Source of the DNA: Buttiauxella ferragutiae
GTDB lineage: Bacteria > Pseudomonadota > Gammaproteobacteria > Enterobacterales > Enterobacteriaceae
Length of the DNA: 64,000 nt
Assembly: GCF_001654915.1 (NCBI RefSeq)
Contig: NZ_LXEQ01000028.1
Reading direction: 5' to 3' (one strand)
Position numbers and translations under genes: made by a program. Below are positions 44,474 through 52,537 of the stretch, piece after piece (positions within the stretch are counted from its first letter, which is position 1; each line of letters starts with the position of its first letter). The notes under the pieces were generated by a model that was given only the letters and a program-made list of their open reading frames with translations, was not told the origin of the DNA and did not search any database.

Positions 44474-45865
44474 TTAGTTAACCGGATAAGGCGTGTAGAC
44501 ACCGTTGAGCGTATTCAGAAAAGCCACAATGTCGTCGACATCGCTTTGCGGTAAGCTAGTCCCTACCTGATATTTCAGCATCAGCTTCACTGCTTCATCC
44601 ATCGTTTCGACATCTCCGCGGTGGAAGTAAGGCGCAGTCAGGGCGACGTTACGTAACGTCGGGACTTTTTGGCGCAGACGGTCGCGCACATCGTTAGTGA
44701 CATTCATGCGCCCGATATCTGCGGCAGTGACCTCACCGAAACCAAAGTCTTTCTTCAGTCCAAGCGGCTCAAACGAACGCCCGCCAAGTATTTTCCCGCT
44801 ATGGCAGGTGGCACATTTATTGTCTTTAAATAGCTGATAACCACGTTTCTGTTGCGATGTGATTGCGTTGTCATCCCCGCGCAGATAATTATCAAATGGC
44901 GAGTCCGGCGTAATAAGGGTCTTCTCAAACTCGGCAATCGCATCCGTTATGGACGTTCCCGAGAACCCTTGTGGATACACGGCGGTGAAGTCGCGTGTCA
45001 GGATCGGGTCTTTATTTAGCTTGTCGGTAATTTCATCCCAGGATTTCGAAGCCATTTCGATAGGGTTAAGCGGAGGTCCACCCGCCTGAGCCTGAAGATC
45101 GGCGGCACGTCCATCCCAGAATTGTTCGATATTGAATATCGAGTTATAGACGGTAGGAGCATTAATCGGGCCAATTTCACCGCCAACACCTCTGGATGTT
45201 TTACGTCCGTCCACACCACCTGCACCAAGCTGATGACAATGTGCACAGGAGATGGAGTTGTCGCCAGAGAGTCGTGGATCATGGTAAAGGCGCATTCCCA
45301 GTGCGACCTTTTGAGCATCGACTGGCAAAGATTTGGGGATAGGTTGCACCGGTTCATTGCGGCGATTATCTGCCATATCCGACGTAGTGTAATAATTCAG
45401 CCGCTGCTGTTTCACCCAATCAAGTAAAACGTTACGTTCCTCTTGATTCATCACACCAGCCCAATGCAGAGCATTATAACGGGTCGGAGGCATGGTCTGA
45501 TGTCCCATCACCCACTCAATTTTAGTGATATCACTTTGCGGTGCTGCTTTATTATCAAGCAGACTTTCACGAACCTGGGTCAGGTTAAACGATTTGTAAC
45601 CGAGTTGAATATCGTACTCCATAAGCTGTTTTGCCACAGGGAATGAAGCATAAAAGGGCAATTTGGTCGAAGGCGTGTGGCAATAGTCACAACCTTTTTC
45701 CTGCAATATATTCAGGACTTTTACATTATGTGGTGAAGGATTGGTTTGCGGAGGGAATGCTGCAGTTCTTTGATTATCATGGTGATAAACATAAGCCACC
45801 AGGCTAAAATAGCCGACGACTACACCCGCAATGGCTATCCCGGATAGTGTTATTATTTTTTTCAT
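44474..45865 (-). CDS. ccp: Triheme cytochrome c peroxidase (Ccp/YhjA type)
   Basis: Membrane-anchored periplasmic peroxidase; in E. coli Ccp takes electrons from quinol and lets hydrogen peroxide serve as an anaerobic electron acceptor. 463 residues (E. coli about 465). N-terminal membrane anchor (about 5-25) and three CXXCH haem sites: CDYCH (59-63), CAHCH (207-211), CATCH (351-355). AAGGA ribosome binding site; an upstream ATG (45892) would precede the signal with nine residues. A class II FNR-type promoter is upstream. In K-12 the gene is at a different locus. Confidence 0.92.
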   Translation of the reverse strand: MKKIITLSGIAIAGVVVGYFSLVAYVYHHDNQRTAAFPPQTNPSPHNVKVLNILQEKGCDYCHTPSTKLPFYASFPVAKQLMEYDIQLGYKSFNLTQVRESLLDNKAAPQSDITKIEWVMGHQTMPPTRYNALHWAGVMNQEERNVLLDWVKQQRLNYYTTSDMADNRRNEPVQPIPKSLPVDAQKVALGMRLYHDPRLSGDNSISCAHCHQLGAGGVDGRKTSRGVGGEIGPINAPTVYNSIFNIEQFWDGRAADLQAQAGGPPLNPIEMASKSWDEITDKLNKDPILTRDFTAVYPQGFSGTSITDAIAEFEKTLITPDSPFDNYLRGDDNAITSQQKRGYQLFKDNKCATCHSGKILGGRSFEPLGLKKDFGFGEVTAADIGRMNVTNDVRDRLRQKVPTLRNVALTAPYFHRGDVETMDEAVKLMLKYQVGTSLPQSDVDDIVAFLNTLNGVYTPYPVN

Positions 45866-45905
45866 CTGGTTGTCCTTTCCATAGGTTGTCATACGCTTTT
45901 TATGC

Positions 45906-45954
45906 GTTTCCCATCATGTGAAAGAAAAGGATCTGACTCCTTGAGGATTATCAA
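45906..45954 (-). promoter_or_regulatory. FNR-dependent promoter of ccp
   Basis: TTGAG-GATT-ATCAA (45941-45954) matches the FNR consensus at nine of ten positions. On the minus strand a -10 element CATGAT lies at 45918-45913, giving a start near 45906. The FNR centre would then be 41.5 bases upstream, the class II spacing. E. coli ccp (yhjA) is FNR-activated. Confidence 0.7.
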
Positions 45955-46053
45955 TCTATATAATTGGCAAGAGCTATTGTTTAAATAGGATTCGCCGATG
46001 AGCGAAAATAAGCTGAGTGTTTTCCCCTAAGATTGATCAATTAGAAAGTCAAA

Positions 46054-46087
46054 ATGGCAGTTGCCTGAAAATTCAGACAACTGCCAT
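46054..46087 (-). terminator. Terminator of the MXKDX-oxidoreductase operon
   Basis: ATGGCAGTTG (46054-46063) pairs with CAACTGCCAT (46078-46087), with an inner CTGAA/TTCAG stem. On the minus strand it is followed by TTTTGAC. It ends the minus-strand operon and precedes the ccp promoter. Confidence 0.75.
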
Positions 46088-46109
46088 TATCCTGATGTTG
46101 GTGTGAGAA

Positions 46110-46397
46110 TTACTTTTTACCCATCTCGTCTTTAGACATGCCATCTTTGGCCATAGAGTCTTTAGACATAGAGTCTTTAGACATAGAGTCTTTAGACATA
46201 TGATCCTTAGACATGGACTCTTTCTTCATACCATCTTTAGCCATGCAATCTTTCTTCATGCCATCTTTGCTGCAGTCGTGAGACATTGCCATATTATCTT
46301 TAGACATAGAATCTTTAGACATATTATCCGCAGCATTAGCGCCAGCTACGCCAAAGAATAATGCTGAGCACATCAGAGCAGTGTAGAGTTTTTTCAT
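46110..46397 (-). CDS. Exported pentapeptide MXKDX-repeat methionine-rich protein
   Basis: 95 residues. Signal peptide (about 1-22: MKKLYTALMCSALFFGVAG-ANA), then a mature part of about 72 residues built from some thirteen copies of M-x-K-D/E-x. It holds about fourteen methionines, many lysines and aspartates, two cysteines and no hydrophobic core, so it is probably unfolded. The pentapeptide MXKDX family is known. In Azospira a related Met-rich peptide (MrpX) scavenges hypochlorite and is re-reduced by a YedY-type enzyme. The gene next door encodes such an enzyme, which supports the same role. AAAGGAAAG ribosome binding site. Confidence 0.88.
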   Translation of the reverse strand: MKKLYTALMCSALFFGVAGANAADNMSKDSMSKDNMAMSHDCSKDGMKKDCMAKDGMKKESMSKDHMSKDSMSKDSMSKDSMAKDGMSKDEMGKK

Positions 46398-46432
46398 TTT
46401 GTCTTTCCTTTACGTTTCATTAACTACATTGA

Positions 46433-47221
46433 TTAACTTCCGCCAAACCAGTTATAACCCTGGTCTTCCCAATAACCACCGGGATAGCGGTTGGTGACTT
46501 CTATAACTTGAATATGTTTGGGGTTTTTGTAACCCAACTTGGTGGGCATTCTTAATTTCATCGGGAAACCATACTTACGCGGCAATATTTCACCATCGTA
46601 AGTCAGAGCAATAATGGTTTGTGGATGTAATGCGGTTGCCATATCAATGCTGGTGTAATAATCATCAGCACATTTAAAACTGACATAACGGGCATTTAAA
46701 TCAGCGCCAATTCCTTTAAGGAATAAAGAAAACGGTACGCCGCCCCATTTACCAATCGCACTCCAGCCTTCAACACAGATATGGCGTGTGACCTGGCTAA
46801 CCTGCGCCATCTGGTGCAGCTGTGCCAGCGTCCACGGGCGCTTATCTGCCACTAGTCCCGCAACCTCCAGGCGATAATCGTCGCCGTTAATGTTCGGCGC
46901 TTCGTCTTCGCTGTAAAAAGCATTAAAAGGGAATGGACGCGTCATCATGCTTTCGGGATAAACCGGTGCCAAATCATTGGCGTTAAATAACCAGCCTTGT
47001 ACGCGGTCATTGAATCGTGAAATACGGCTTAAGCTATTTTCGACTGATTCATTACTGCTAATATCGCAGCCGGTCAGCATCATTAAACCACCGAGGGTTA
47101 AACCTTGCTTCAAAAAACGACGACGGCCTTCAGACGATAACTGTTTATTAATTTGCTGTGTCGCATCCTGAATAATTGCGGCCTTGTCAGAATCAGAAAA
47201 AATCTTATTATTTTTGCTCAT
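46433..47221 (-). CDS. Molybdopterin-dependent oxidoreductase, YedY/MsrP-like
   Basis: 262 residues, sulfite oxidase family. The expected molybdenum ligand is Cys149 in RHICVEGWSAIGKWGG. A twin-arginine signal RRRFLK (33-38) is followed by a hydrophobic stretch and LTGC (49-52), which reads as a lipobox. Cys52 with Asp at +2 would predict an inner-membrane-anchored Tat lipoprotein. MsrP (YedY) of E. coli repairs oxidised methionine in periplasmic proteins with electrons from MsrQ. It is distant from MsrP itself and the N-terminal extension before the Tat motif (32 residues) is unusual. Substrate by inference: methionine sulfoxide, first of all in the MXKDX protein. Confidence 0.85.
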   Translation of the reverse strand: MSKNNKIFSDSDKAAIIQDATQQINKQLSSEGRRRFLKQGLTLGGLMMLTGCDISSNESVENSLSRISRFNDRVQGWLFNANDLAPVYPESMMTRPFPFNAFYSEDEAPNINGDDYRLEVAGLVADKRPWTLAQLHQMAQVSQVTRHICVEGWSAIGKWGGVPFSLFLKGIGADLNARYVSFKCADDYYTSIDMATALHPQTIIALTYDGEILPRKYGFPMKLRMPTKLGYKNPKHIQVIEVTNRYPGGYWEDQGYNWFGGS

Positions 47222-47230
47222 TATTTTTCC

Positions 47231-47842
47231 CTATCGGCCACGCAACATCGCGAGTAAAGTTCGTGGAACCAGCGCCACCATAATCAGATGGATGACGACA
47301 AACCCCACCATTGCGGACATGGCATAAAAATGAATAAAACGTGCATTGTCATAACCGCCGAGTAATTCCCGCAATAACGGAAACTGTACTGATTTCCACA
47401 CCACCAGACCTGAACACACCAGAATGATCCCGTCGAACATCACAAACAGATACGCCAGTTTCTGCACAGTGTTGTAGTGGCTGAGATCCTCATGAGCCAG
47501 TTTTCCCCGTAGTGCGGCAATAAAATCATTGGCTAATGCACGCGGCGACAGAGGCCAAAATTTGTGTTTCAGGCGGCCGCTGAAAATATTAATCAGAAGG
47601 TAAATCACGCCATTAATACCAAATAGCCACATGCCTGCGAAATGCCACTGCAAGGCACCGCCTAGCCAGCCACCGAGCGTTAATTCAGCTGGAAAGGTAA
47701 AATTAAACAACGGTGAAGCGTTATATATCCGCCATCCACTTGTCACCATAATCAGCATGGCAAGGGCATTCAACCAGTGGCAAATCCTCAGCCACAGCGG
47801 ATGAACCAGGGCGGGTTTAACCTGAAATATTGGCCTTTCCAT
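47231..47842 (-). CDS. Cytochrome b561-like membrane subunit
   Basis: 203 residues with four hydrophobic helices (about 22-40, 62-88, 130-150, 170-196) and candidate haem-ligating histidines His14, His22, His67 and the late HFYAMSAMVGFVVIH pair. It resembles the cytochrome b domain found beside YedY-type oxidoreductases and formate dehydrogenases. Likely passes quinol electrons to the neighbouring Mo enzyme, nine bases downstream. The ATG at 47842 is preferred over an upstream TTG (47896). Divergent from the response regulator gene, 143 bases away. Confidence 0.85.
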   Translation of the reverse strand: MERPIFQVKPALVHPLWLRICHWLNALAMLIMVTSGWRIYNASPLFNFTFPAELTLGGWLGGALQWHFAGMWLFGINGVIYLLINIFSGRLKHKFWPLSPRALANDFIAALRGKLAHEDLSHYNTVQKLAYLFVMFDGIILVCSGLVVWKSVQFPLLRELLGGYDNARFIHFYAMSAMVGFVVIHLIMVALVPRTLLAMLRGR

Positions 47843-47985
47843 CGTGTAATTCCGGTTATTGCGTTGAAATGATTGTGGCTGAAATCTGTTCTCCAAAACC
47901 TCACGAAAAGTTAAATTAAATGTGATAACTCGATGGGTGAATGTTGTATAGACTTGCTATCAACAGCGGATATAAGGCAGAAGTG

Positions 47986-48696
47986 ATGAAAACCAAAAAA
48001 TTATTAATCGTTGAGGATGACGAAAATATTGCTGAACTTCTGCAACTGCACCTGCGGGAAGAAGGCTATGAAATTGTGCATGCAGCAGATGGCACCCTCG
48101 GGCTGGAATTGCTCAAACAGGGTGGTTGGGATGCGCTGATATTGGATCTTATGTTGCCGGGCGTTGATGGGCTGGAAATCTGCCGCCATGCGCGAACCAT
48201 GACGCGTTACACGCCGATCGTCATGATCAGCGCTCGCTCAAGCGAAACGCATCGCGTATTGGGGCTGGAGCTTGGCGCGGATGACTATCTGGCAAAACCT
48301 TTTTCAATGCTGGAACTCGTGGCGCGAGTTAAAGCGCTGTTCCGCCGCCAGGAAGCGATGAGTCAGAACCTGATGCAGGATGCCGGAACGCTGACTTTCG
48401 ATCGGCTAACTATTGATCCCCTGGCTCGCGATGTGCGCCTCAGACAACAGCCTGTTGAGCTGACACCGCGTGAGTTCGATCTGCTGTGGTTTTTTGCCAA
48501 ACATCCCGGCAAAGTTTTCTCACGGTTGAATCTGCTTAACCAGGTTTGGGGCTATCAACACGAAGGCTATGAACACACAGTTAACACCCATATCAACCGT
48601 TTACGCATCAAGATTGAAGATAACCCCGCAGAGCCTGAATTCATTCTTACTGTGTGGGGAAAAGGGTATAAATTCATCGCACTGCGCAACGAGTAA
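47986..48696 (+). CDS. OmpR-family response regulator
   Basis: 236 residues. Receiver domain (about 4-115) with acidic pocket Glu10-Asp11-Asp12, phospho-acceptor Asp54 in LILDLMLPG and Lys104 in AKPF. C-terminal winged helix (about 140-235, with ELTPREFDLLWFF and the ending VWGKGYKF). The ATG with AAGGCAG upstream is chosen; an in-frame ATG at 47941 exists. Three bases before its sensor kinase gene and divergent from the cytochrome-oxidoreductase operon, so it most likely controls that operon. Confidence 0.9.
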   Translation: MKTKKLLIVEDDENIAELLQLHLREEGYEIVHAADGTLGLELLKQGGWDALILDLMLPGVDGLEICRHARTMTRYTPIVMISARSSETHRVLGLELGADDYLAKPFSMLELVARVKALFRRQEAMSQNLMQDAGTLTFDRLTIDPLARDVRLRQQPVELTPREFDLLWFFAKHPGKVFSRLNLLNQVWGYQHEGYEHTVNTHINRLRIKIEDNPAEPEFILTVWGKGYKFIALRNE

Positions 48697-48699
48697 ACC

Positions 48700-50166
48700 A
48701 TGCGAAAACTTTCTCTTTCACAGCGTCTGACTCTGGTCTTTGCCCTGCTACTCATCACCTCTTGCTCTTTACTGGGGTGGCTGCAAATCCGCACCAGCAC
48801 GCAGTACAGCCAGGCGGTGGTTCAGCAACTTTCTGGCTCGCTTGCCGAGCATATCAACCAGAGCTACCCGCTGCTTGGGGAAGACGGGCTGAATGATGAT
48901 TCAGTGCGCCGCTTGTTTGATCATTTGATGACGGTAAACCCAAGCGTTGAAGTTTATCTGCTGGATGAGAAAGGCGATATTATCGGCGACGCTGCGCCAC
49001 CAAATCACATCAAACGCCATCGTGTAGATCTGCAACCAATTTTGACGGCACTCAACGAGAAACAATATCCGATCTACGGCGACGATCCTCGTAGTGTTGA
49101 TGGCAAAAAAGTGTTCAGCGTGGCACCGATGTACCAGAACGGGGTAGTGAAAGGCTATTTGTACATTATTTTGTTGGGCGAAAATTACAATGTGCTGGCT
49201 AGTGATGCGCAATTTAATACGTTATTAAAAGTGGTTTTGCTTTCGATAAGTCTGGTTGCCTTGCTGGGACTTATCGTTGGCTGGCTGGCATTTCGCTGGA
49301 TTACTCATCCGTTACGTTCGCTTTCCTGCCAGGTAAATGCACTGGAAGCCGGCGGCATGACCGAGATGAAGGCGATGGCCGAGCTGCCGCTGGAAAAAGT
49401 TCCGGGCCATGACGAAATCAGCCTGTTGCGCCAGGGGGTGATTATGATGGCCCGACGTATTTCAGATCAGTGGCATCGTCTTTCACAACAAGACCAGTTG
49501 CGTCGCGAGTTTATTGCCAATATTTCCCATGATTTGCGCACACCATTAACCTCGATGCACGGTTATCTGGAAAGCTTATCGGTGATGTCATCGACGCTTT
49601 CTGAAGCGGAAAAGCAACGTTATCTGGAAACTGCGTTAGCACAGAGCCAGAAAGTCCGCATCCTCGCACAGTCACTGTTTGAATTAGCTCGTCTTGAATA
49701 TGGCGTGGTGAAGCCGCAAAAAGAGCACTTCTGCCTCAGTGAGTTATTGCAGGATGTCTTCCAGAAATTCGAGCTGATGACGCAAACACGGCAGTTAAAG
49801 TTAGTGGCTGATATCCAGCCAGAGCTGCCATTAATTGACGCGGATTTGGGGATGATTGAACGGGTGCTAACTAACCTGCTGGATAACGCAATTCGTCATA
49901 CCCCAGAGCAAGGTACAGTTGCGGTGCGCCTGTGGAAAGAGGGGCAAAAAGTGATGGTACAAATCAGTGACAGTGGGCCGGGCATCCCGCATGAGCTGAA
50001 AGAAGGATTGTTTGTGCGGCCTTCGATTATGAACCAGTCGCAGGTGAGAGTCGGCGGTTTAGGGTTGATGATTGTACGCCAGATGTTGCAACTACACGGC
50101 AGCGATATTGCGTTGGTAGAAAGGCCGGAAACCGGAGCGTGCTTCCGTTTTGCTTTGCCGACCTGA
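48700..50166 (+). CDS. Sensor histidine kinase
   Basis: 488 residues. Transmembrane helices about 10-29 and 174-200 enclose a periplasmic sensor of about 145 residues. HAMP linker (about 200-255), then HisKA with His277 in ANISHDLRTPLTS, N box NLLDNAIRH (about 392-400), G1 DSGPGIP and G2 GGLGLMIV. The signal is unknown; the neighbours suggest envelope oxidant or redox stress. The periplasmic part has no obvious metal-binding motif and very few cysteines. Confidence 0.92.
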   Translation: MRKLSLSQRLTLVFALLLITSCSLLGWLQIRTSTQYSQAVVQQLSGSLAEHINQSYPLLGEDGLNDDSVRRLFDHLMTVNPSVEVYLLDEKGDIIGDAAPPNHIKRHRVDLQPILTALNEKQYPIYGDDPRSVDGKKVFSVAPMYQNGVVKGYLYIILLGENYNVLASDAQFNTLLKVVLLSISLVALLGLIVGWLAFRWITHPLRSLSCQVNALEAGGMTEMKAMAELPLEKVPGHDEISLLRQGVIMMARRISDQWHRLSQQDQLRREFIANISHDLRTPLTSMHGYLESLSVMSSTLSEAEKQRYLETALAQSQKVRILAQSLFELARLEYGVVKPQKEHFCLSELLQDVFQKFELMTQTRQLKLVADIQPELPLIDADLGMIERVLTNLLDNAIRHTPEQGTVAVRLWKEGQKVMVQISDSGPGIPHELKEGLFVRPSIMNQSQVRVGGLGLMIVRQMLQLHGSDIALVERPETGACFRFALPT

Positions 50167-50168
50167 AT

Positions 50169-50193
50169 AAAAACGCCCCGTAAACGGGGCGTT
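50169..50193 (-). terminator. bglA terminator
   Basis: AACGCCCCG-taaa-CGGGGCGTT. The T tract (TTTTTATT) is on the minus strand, so it ends bglA; it may also limit transcription from the sensor kinase gene. Confidence 0.88.
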
Positions 50194-50209
50194 CAGGCGA
50201 GCAAATCAA

Positions 50210-51643
50210 TCAGAGTTTTTCACCGTTACTGGCAATCACTTCTTTGTACCAGTTAAAGCTCTTCTTACGCGAACGAGACATATCGCCGGTGCCATCGTCG
50301 TGTTTGTTCACATAGATAAAGCCGTAGCGTTTGTTGTATTGACCGGTGGTGAAGGAAACGCAATCGATGCAGCCCCACGGGGTGTAACCCATCAGATCCA
50401 CACCATCGTAAGTGACCGCTTTCATCATCTCGGCAACGTGTGCTTTTAGGTAATCAATGCGGTAGTCATCATTGATTGAGCCATCTTCTTCCACTTTGTC
50501 GTAAGCACCGAAGCCGTTTTCAACGATAAACAGCGGTTTCTGATAGCGCTCATACAATTCGCAAAGTGCGTAGCGCAGGCCAACAGGGTCAATCTGCCAG
50601 CCCCAATCGGACGCTTTCACGAACGGATTCGGCACGCTGCCCTGGAAGCCAGATAATGCATCACCGGTGCCGCCGTCAGCTTTCACCGCGTTGGTCATGT
50701 AATAGCTGAAACCGAGGTAATCACACACGCCTTCACGCAGGATTTGCTCGTCGCCCGCTTCCATTTTGATGTTGAACTCGCGGCGTTCCCACTCGTTCAA
50801 CACATAAGATGGGTAGTAGCCACGCAATTGCACGTCTGTAAAGACATAACGCTCACGCATGGATTCCTGCGCGTACATCTGATCTTCTGGTTTGCAGGAG
50901 AACGGATACAGCGGCACCATCGCCAGCATGCAGCCAATCTGCATTTCAGGATTAATGCGATGGCCAATCTTCACCGCCAGAGCACTGGCAACAAACTGGT
51001 GGTGCAGAACCTGGTACATCACTTCTTCAGGGTTATCGTGCTCGGTGTAAACCACGCCAGAACAGCAGTAGCCGAATAACGGTGCGCGCCAGTTACGCTG
51101 GTTGTTGATCTCGTTAAAGGTCATCCAGTATTTCACTTTGCTCTTGTAGCGTTCAAATACCACTTCGGCAAAACGAACAAAGAAATCAACGACTTTACGG
51201 TTAGTCCAGCCACCGTATTCGGTGACCAGATAATGTGGCATTTCAAAGTGGGAGAGGGTGATGACCGGCTCAATGTTGTACTTCAGCAGCTCGTCGAACA
51301 TGTCGTCGTAGAACTTCAGCCCTTCTTCATTGGGTTGCAGTTCATCACCTTTCGGGAAAATGCGCGTCCAGGCGATTGAGGTGCGGAAACATTTGAAGCC
51401 CATTTCAGCAAACAGTGCGATGTCTTCTTTGTAATGACCGTGGAAATCGATGGCTTCATGGTTGGGATAATATTTGCCTGGCACCACTTCTTGAGTGATT
51501 TCACGCGGTACGCCGTGTGCGCCACCGGTCAGCACATCACAAATACTTGGTCCTTTACCTTCTTTGTTCCAGCCACCTTCTACCTGATGTGCAGCAACCG
51601 CACCGCCCCATAAAAAGTCTTTTGGTAAGGTCAATTTTTTCAT
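50210..51643 (-). CDS. bglA: 6-Phospho-beta-glucosidase BglA
   Basis: Glycoside hydrolase family 1 enzyme cleaving phospho-beta-glucosides delivered by PTS uptake. 477 residues from the ATG that gives MKKLTLPKDFLWGG (E. coli 479). Acid/base glutamate in TFNEINNQ (about 177) and nucleophile in IVENGFGA (about 372). No PTS transporter gene is adjacent. The next gene upstream on the same strand is an RpiR-family regulator, not present at this place in K-12. Confidence 0.96.
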   Translation of the reverse strand: MKKLTLPKDFLWGGAVAAHQVEGGWNKEGKGPSICDVLTGGAHGVPREITQEVVPGKYYPNHEAIDFHGHYKEDIALFAEMGFKCFRTSIAWTRIFPKGDELQPNEEGLKFYDDMFDELLKYNIEPVITLSHFEMPHYLVTEYGGWTNRKVVDFFVRFAEVVFERYKSKVKYWMTFNEINNQRNWRAPLFGYCCSGVVYTEHDNPEEVMYQVLHHQFVASALAVKIGHRINPEMQIGCMLAMVPLYPFSCKPEDQMYAQESMRERYVFTDVQLRGYYPSYVLNEWERREFNIKMEAGDEQILREGVCDYLGFSYYMTNAVKADGGTGDALSGFQGSVPNPFVKASDWGWQIDPVGLRYALCELYERYQKPLFIVENGFGAYDKVEEDGSINDDYRIDYLKAHVAEMMKAVTYDGVDLMGYTPWGCIDCVSFTTGQYNKRYGFIYVNKHDDGTGDMSRSRKKSFNWYKEVIASNGEKL

Positions 51644-51676
51644 ATTTGTTAATCTCACTGTCAGTGCCAGAAATAA

Positions 51677-51692
51677 TGTGGGATACATCACA
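51677..51692 (-). promoter_or_regulatory. Candidate CRP site upstream of bglA
   Basis: TGTGG-GATACA-TCACA, nine of ten matches. Its centre is only about 41 bases from the bglA start codon, so activation at the class II distance would leave no 5' leader. Either CRP represses here or acts on a different promoter. Confidence 0.4.
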
Positions 51693-51756
51693 AAATGGCA
51701 GTGTATTAATACGTTCTGTTCTGGAGTCTAACAAATGAGAATTAATTGTCACGATA

Positions 51757-51785
51757 TAACAAATCACGGTTAATGTGATTTGTTA
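51757..51785. promoter_or_regulatory. Perfect 11 bp inverted repeat between the RpiR regulator gene and bglA
   Basis: TAACAAATCAC (51757-51767) and GTGATTTGTTA (51775-51785), spaced by seven bases. The AT-rich arms and the spacing suit an operator better than a terminator. The adjacent regulator is the natural candidate ligand. Confidence 0.55.
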
Positions 51786-51808
51786 CATAGATAAAACAGG
51801 CTGTTTTT

Positions 51809-52537
51809 TTACGCCATTTTTTTAGCCAATTTACGGCCAATGGTTTCTAAAATATAAATAACCGGGATTTGCGTGGTGATGTCATAAACGCCACCAACAC
51901 GGGTAAGCGGAATATGCCAGGAGATATTAAAGTCGGCAAGTTTTGCCAGTGAAGAGTTTTCGTGGCTGGTGATGGAGAACACCTTGCAGTTATGCAGACT
52001 GAACTGGCTGGCGAAGCGCAGGATCTCTTCAGTTTCACCGGAGACAGAGAGGACAATCGCCAGTGCATTTTTAGCCATATCGTTGGTAACCGGAAAATAA
52101 GGGTCATCAATGTGGTTACTAAATTTACCGACATTAGAAAAGAAACGCGCACCATATTTAGCTAATGCGCCAGAGGTTCCTGCTCCGACAAATATAATAC
52201 GTTCGGATGAACAAATAATATTTACCGCCTGGTCAATTAAATTATCAAACTCTTCATTGTTAGTGCTTTTAAAAAAGCTGATGATTTCGCTCGGGCCAAA
52301 ATTAACCAATTGTTCATCATTTTGTTCAAGATATAATTTAAAACGAACGCGAAACTCGGAATAACCATCGCAATTTAACTTGCGGCAAAAACGCAGCACG
52401 GTAGTGGTAGAAACGCCGGTCGCATCGGCTAACTCGCGGATAGTCATGTACATCACTTTGTCACGGTTTTTAATGACATAGTTGTAGACCATCATTTCTA
52501 GTCCGTTGAGATTAGCAATTGCCGCATGAGTAAACAT
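51809..52537 (-). CDS. RpiR/MurR-family transcriptional regulator
   Basis: 242 residues. N-terminal RpiR-type helix-turn-helix (about 1-75, with TIRELADATGVSTTTVLRFCRKL) and C-terminal SIS sugar-isomerase domain (about 100-235, GAGTSGALAKYGARFF and SVSGETEEIL), which binds phosphosugars. The ATG at 52537 has AGGAAG upstream; a longer in-frame start (52726) is unlikely. It is the presumed local regulator of bglA. In K-12 yqfB occupies this spot. Confidence 0.88.
   Translation of the reverse strand: MFTHAAIANLNGLEMMVYNYVIKNRDKVMYMTIRELADATGVSTTTVLRFCRKLNCDGYSEFRVRFKLYLEQNDEQLVNFGPSEIISFFKSTNNEEFDNLIDQAVNIICSSERIIFVGAGTSGALAKYGARFFSNVGKFSNHIDDPYFPVTNDMAKNALAIVLSVSGETEEILRFASQFSLHNCKVFSITSHENSSLAKLADFNISWHIPLTRVGGVYDITTQIPVIYILETIGRKLAKKMA

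Noticed and set aside
45990..46050. ATTGATCAAT near 46032 as an FNR site
   Set aside because: The two halves lack the four-base gap of the FNR consensus. The better site is at 45941-45954.
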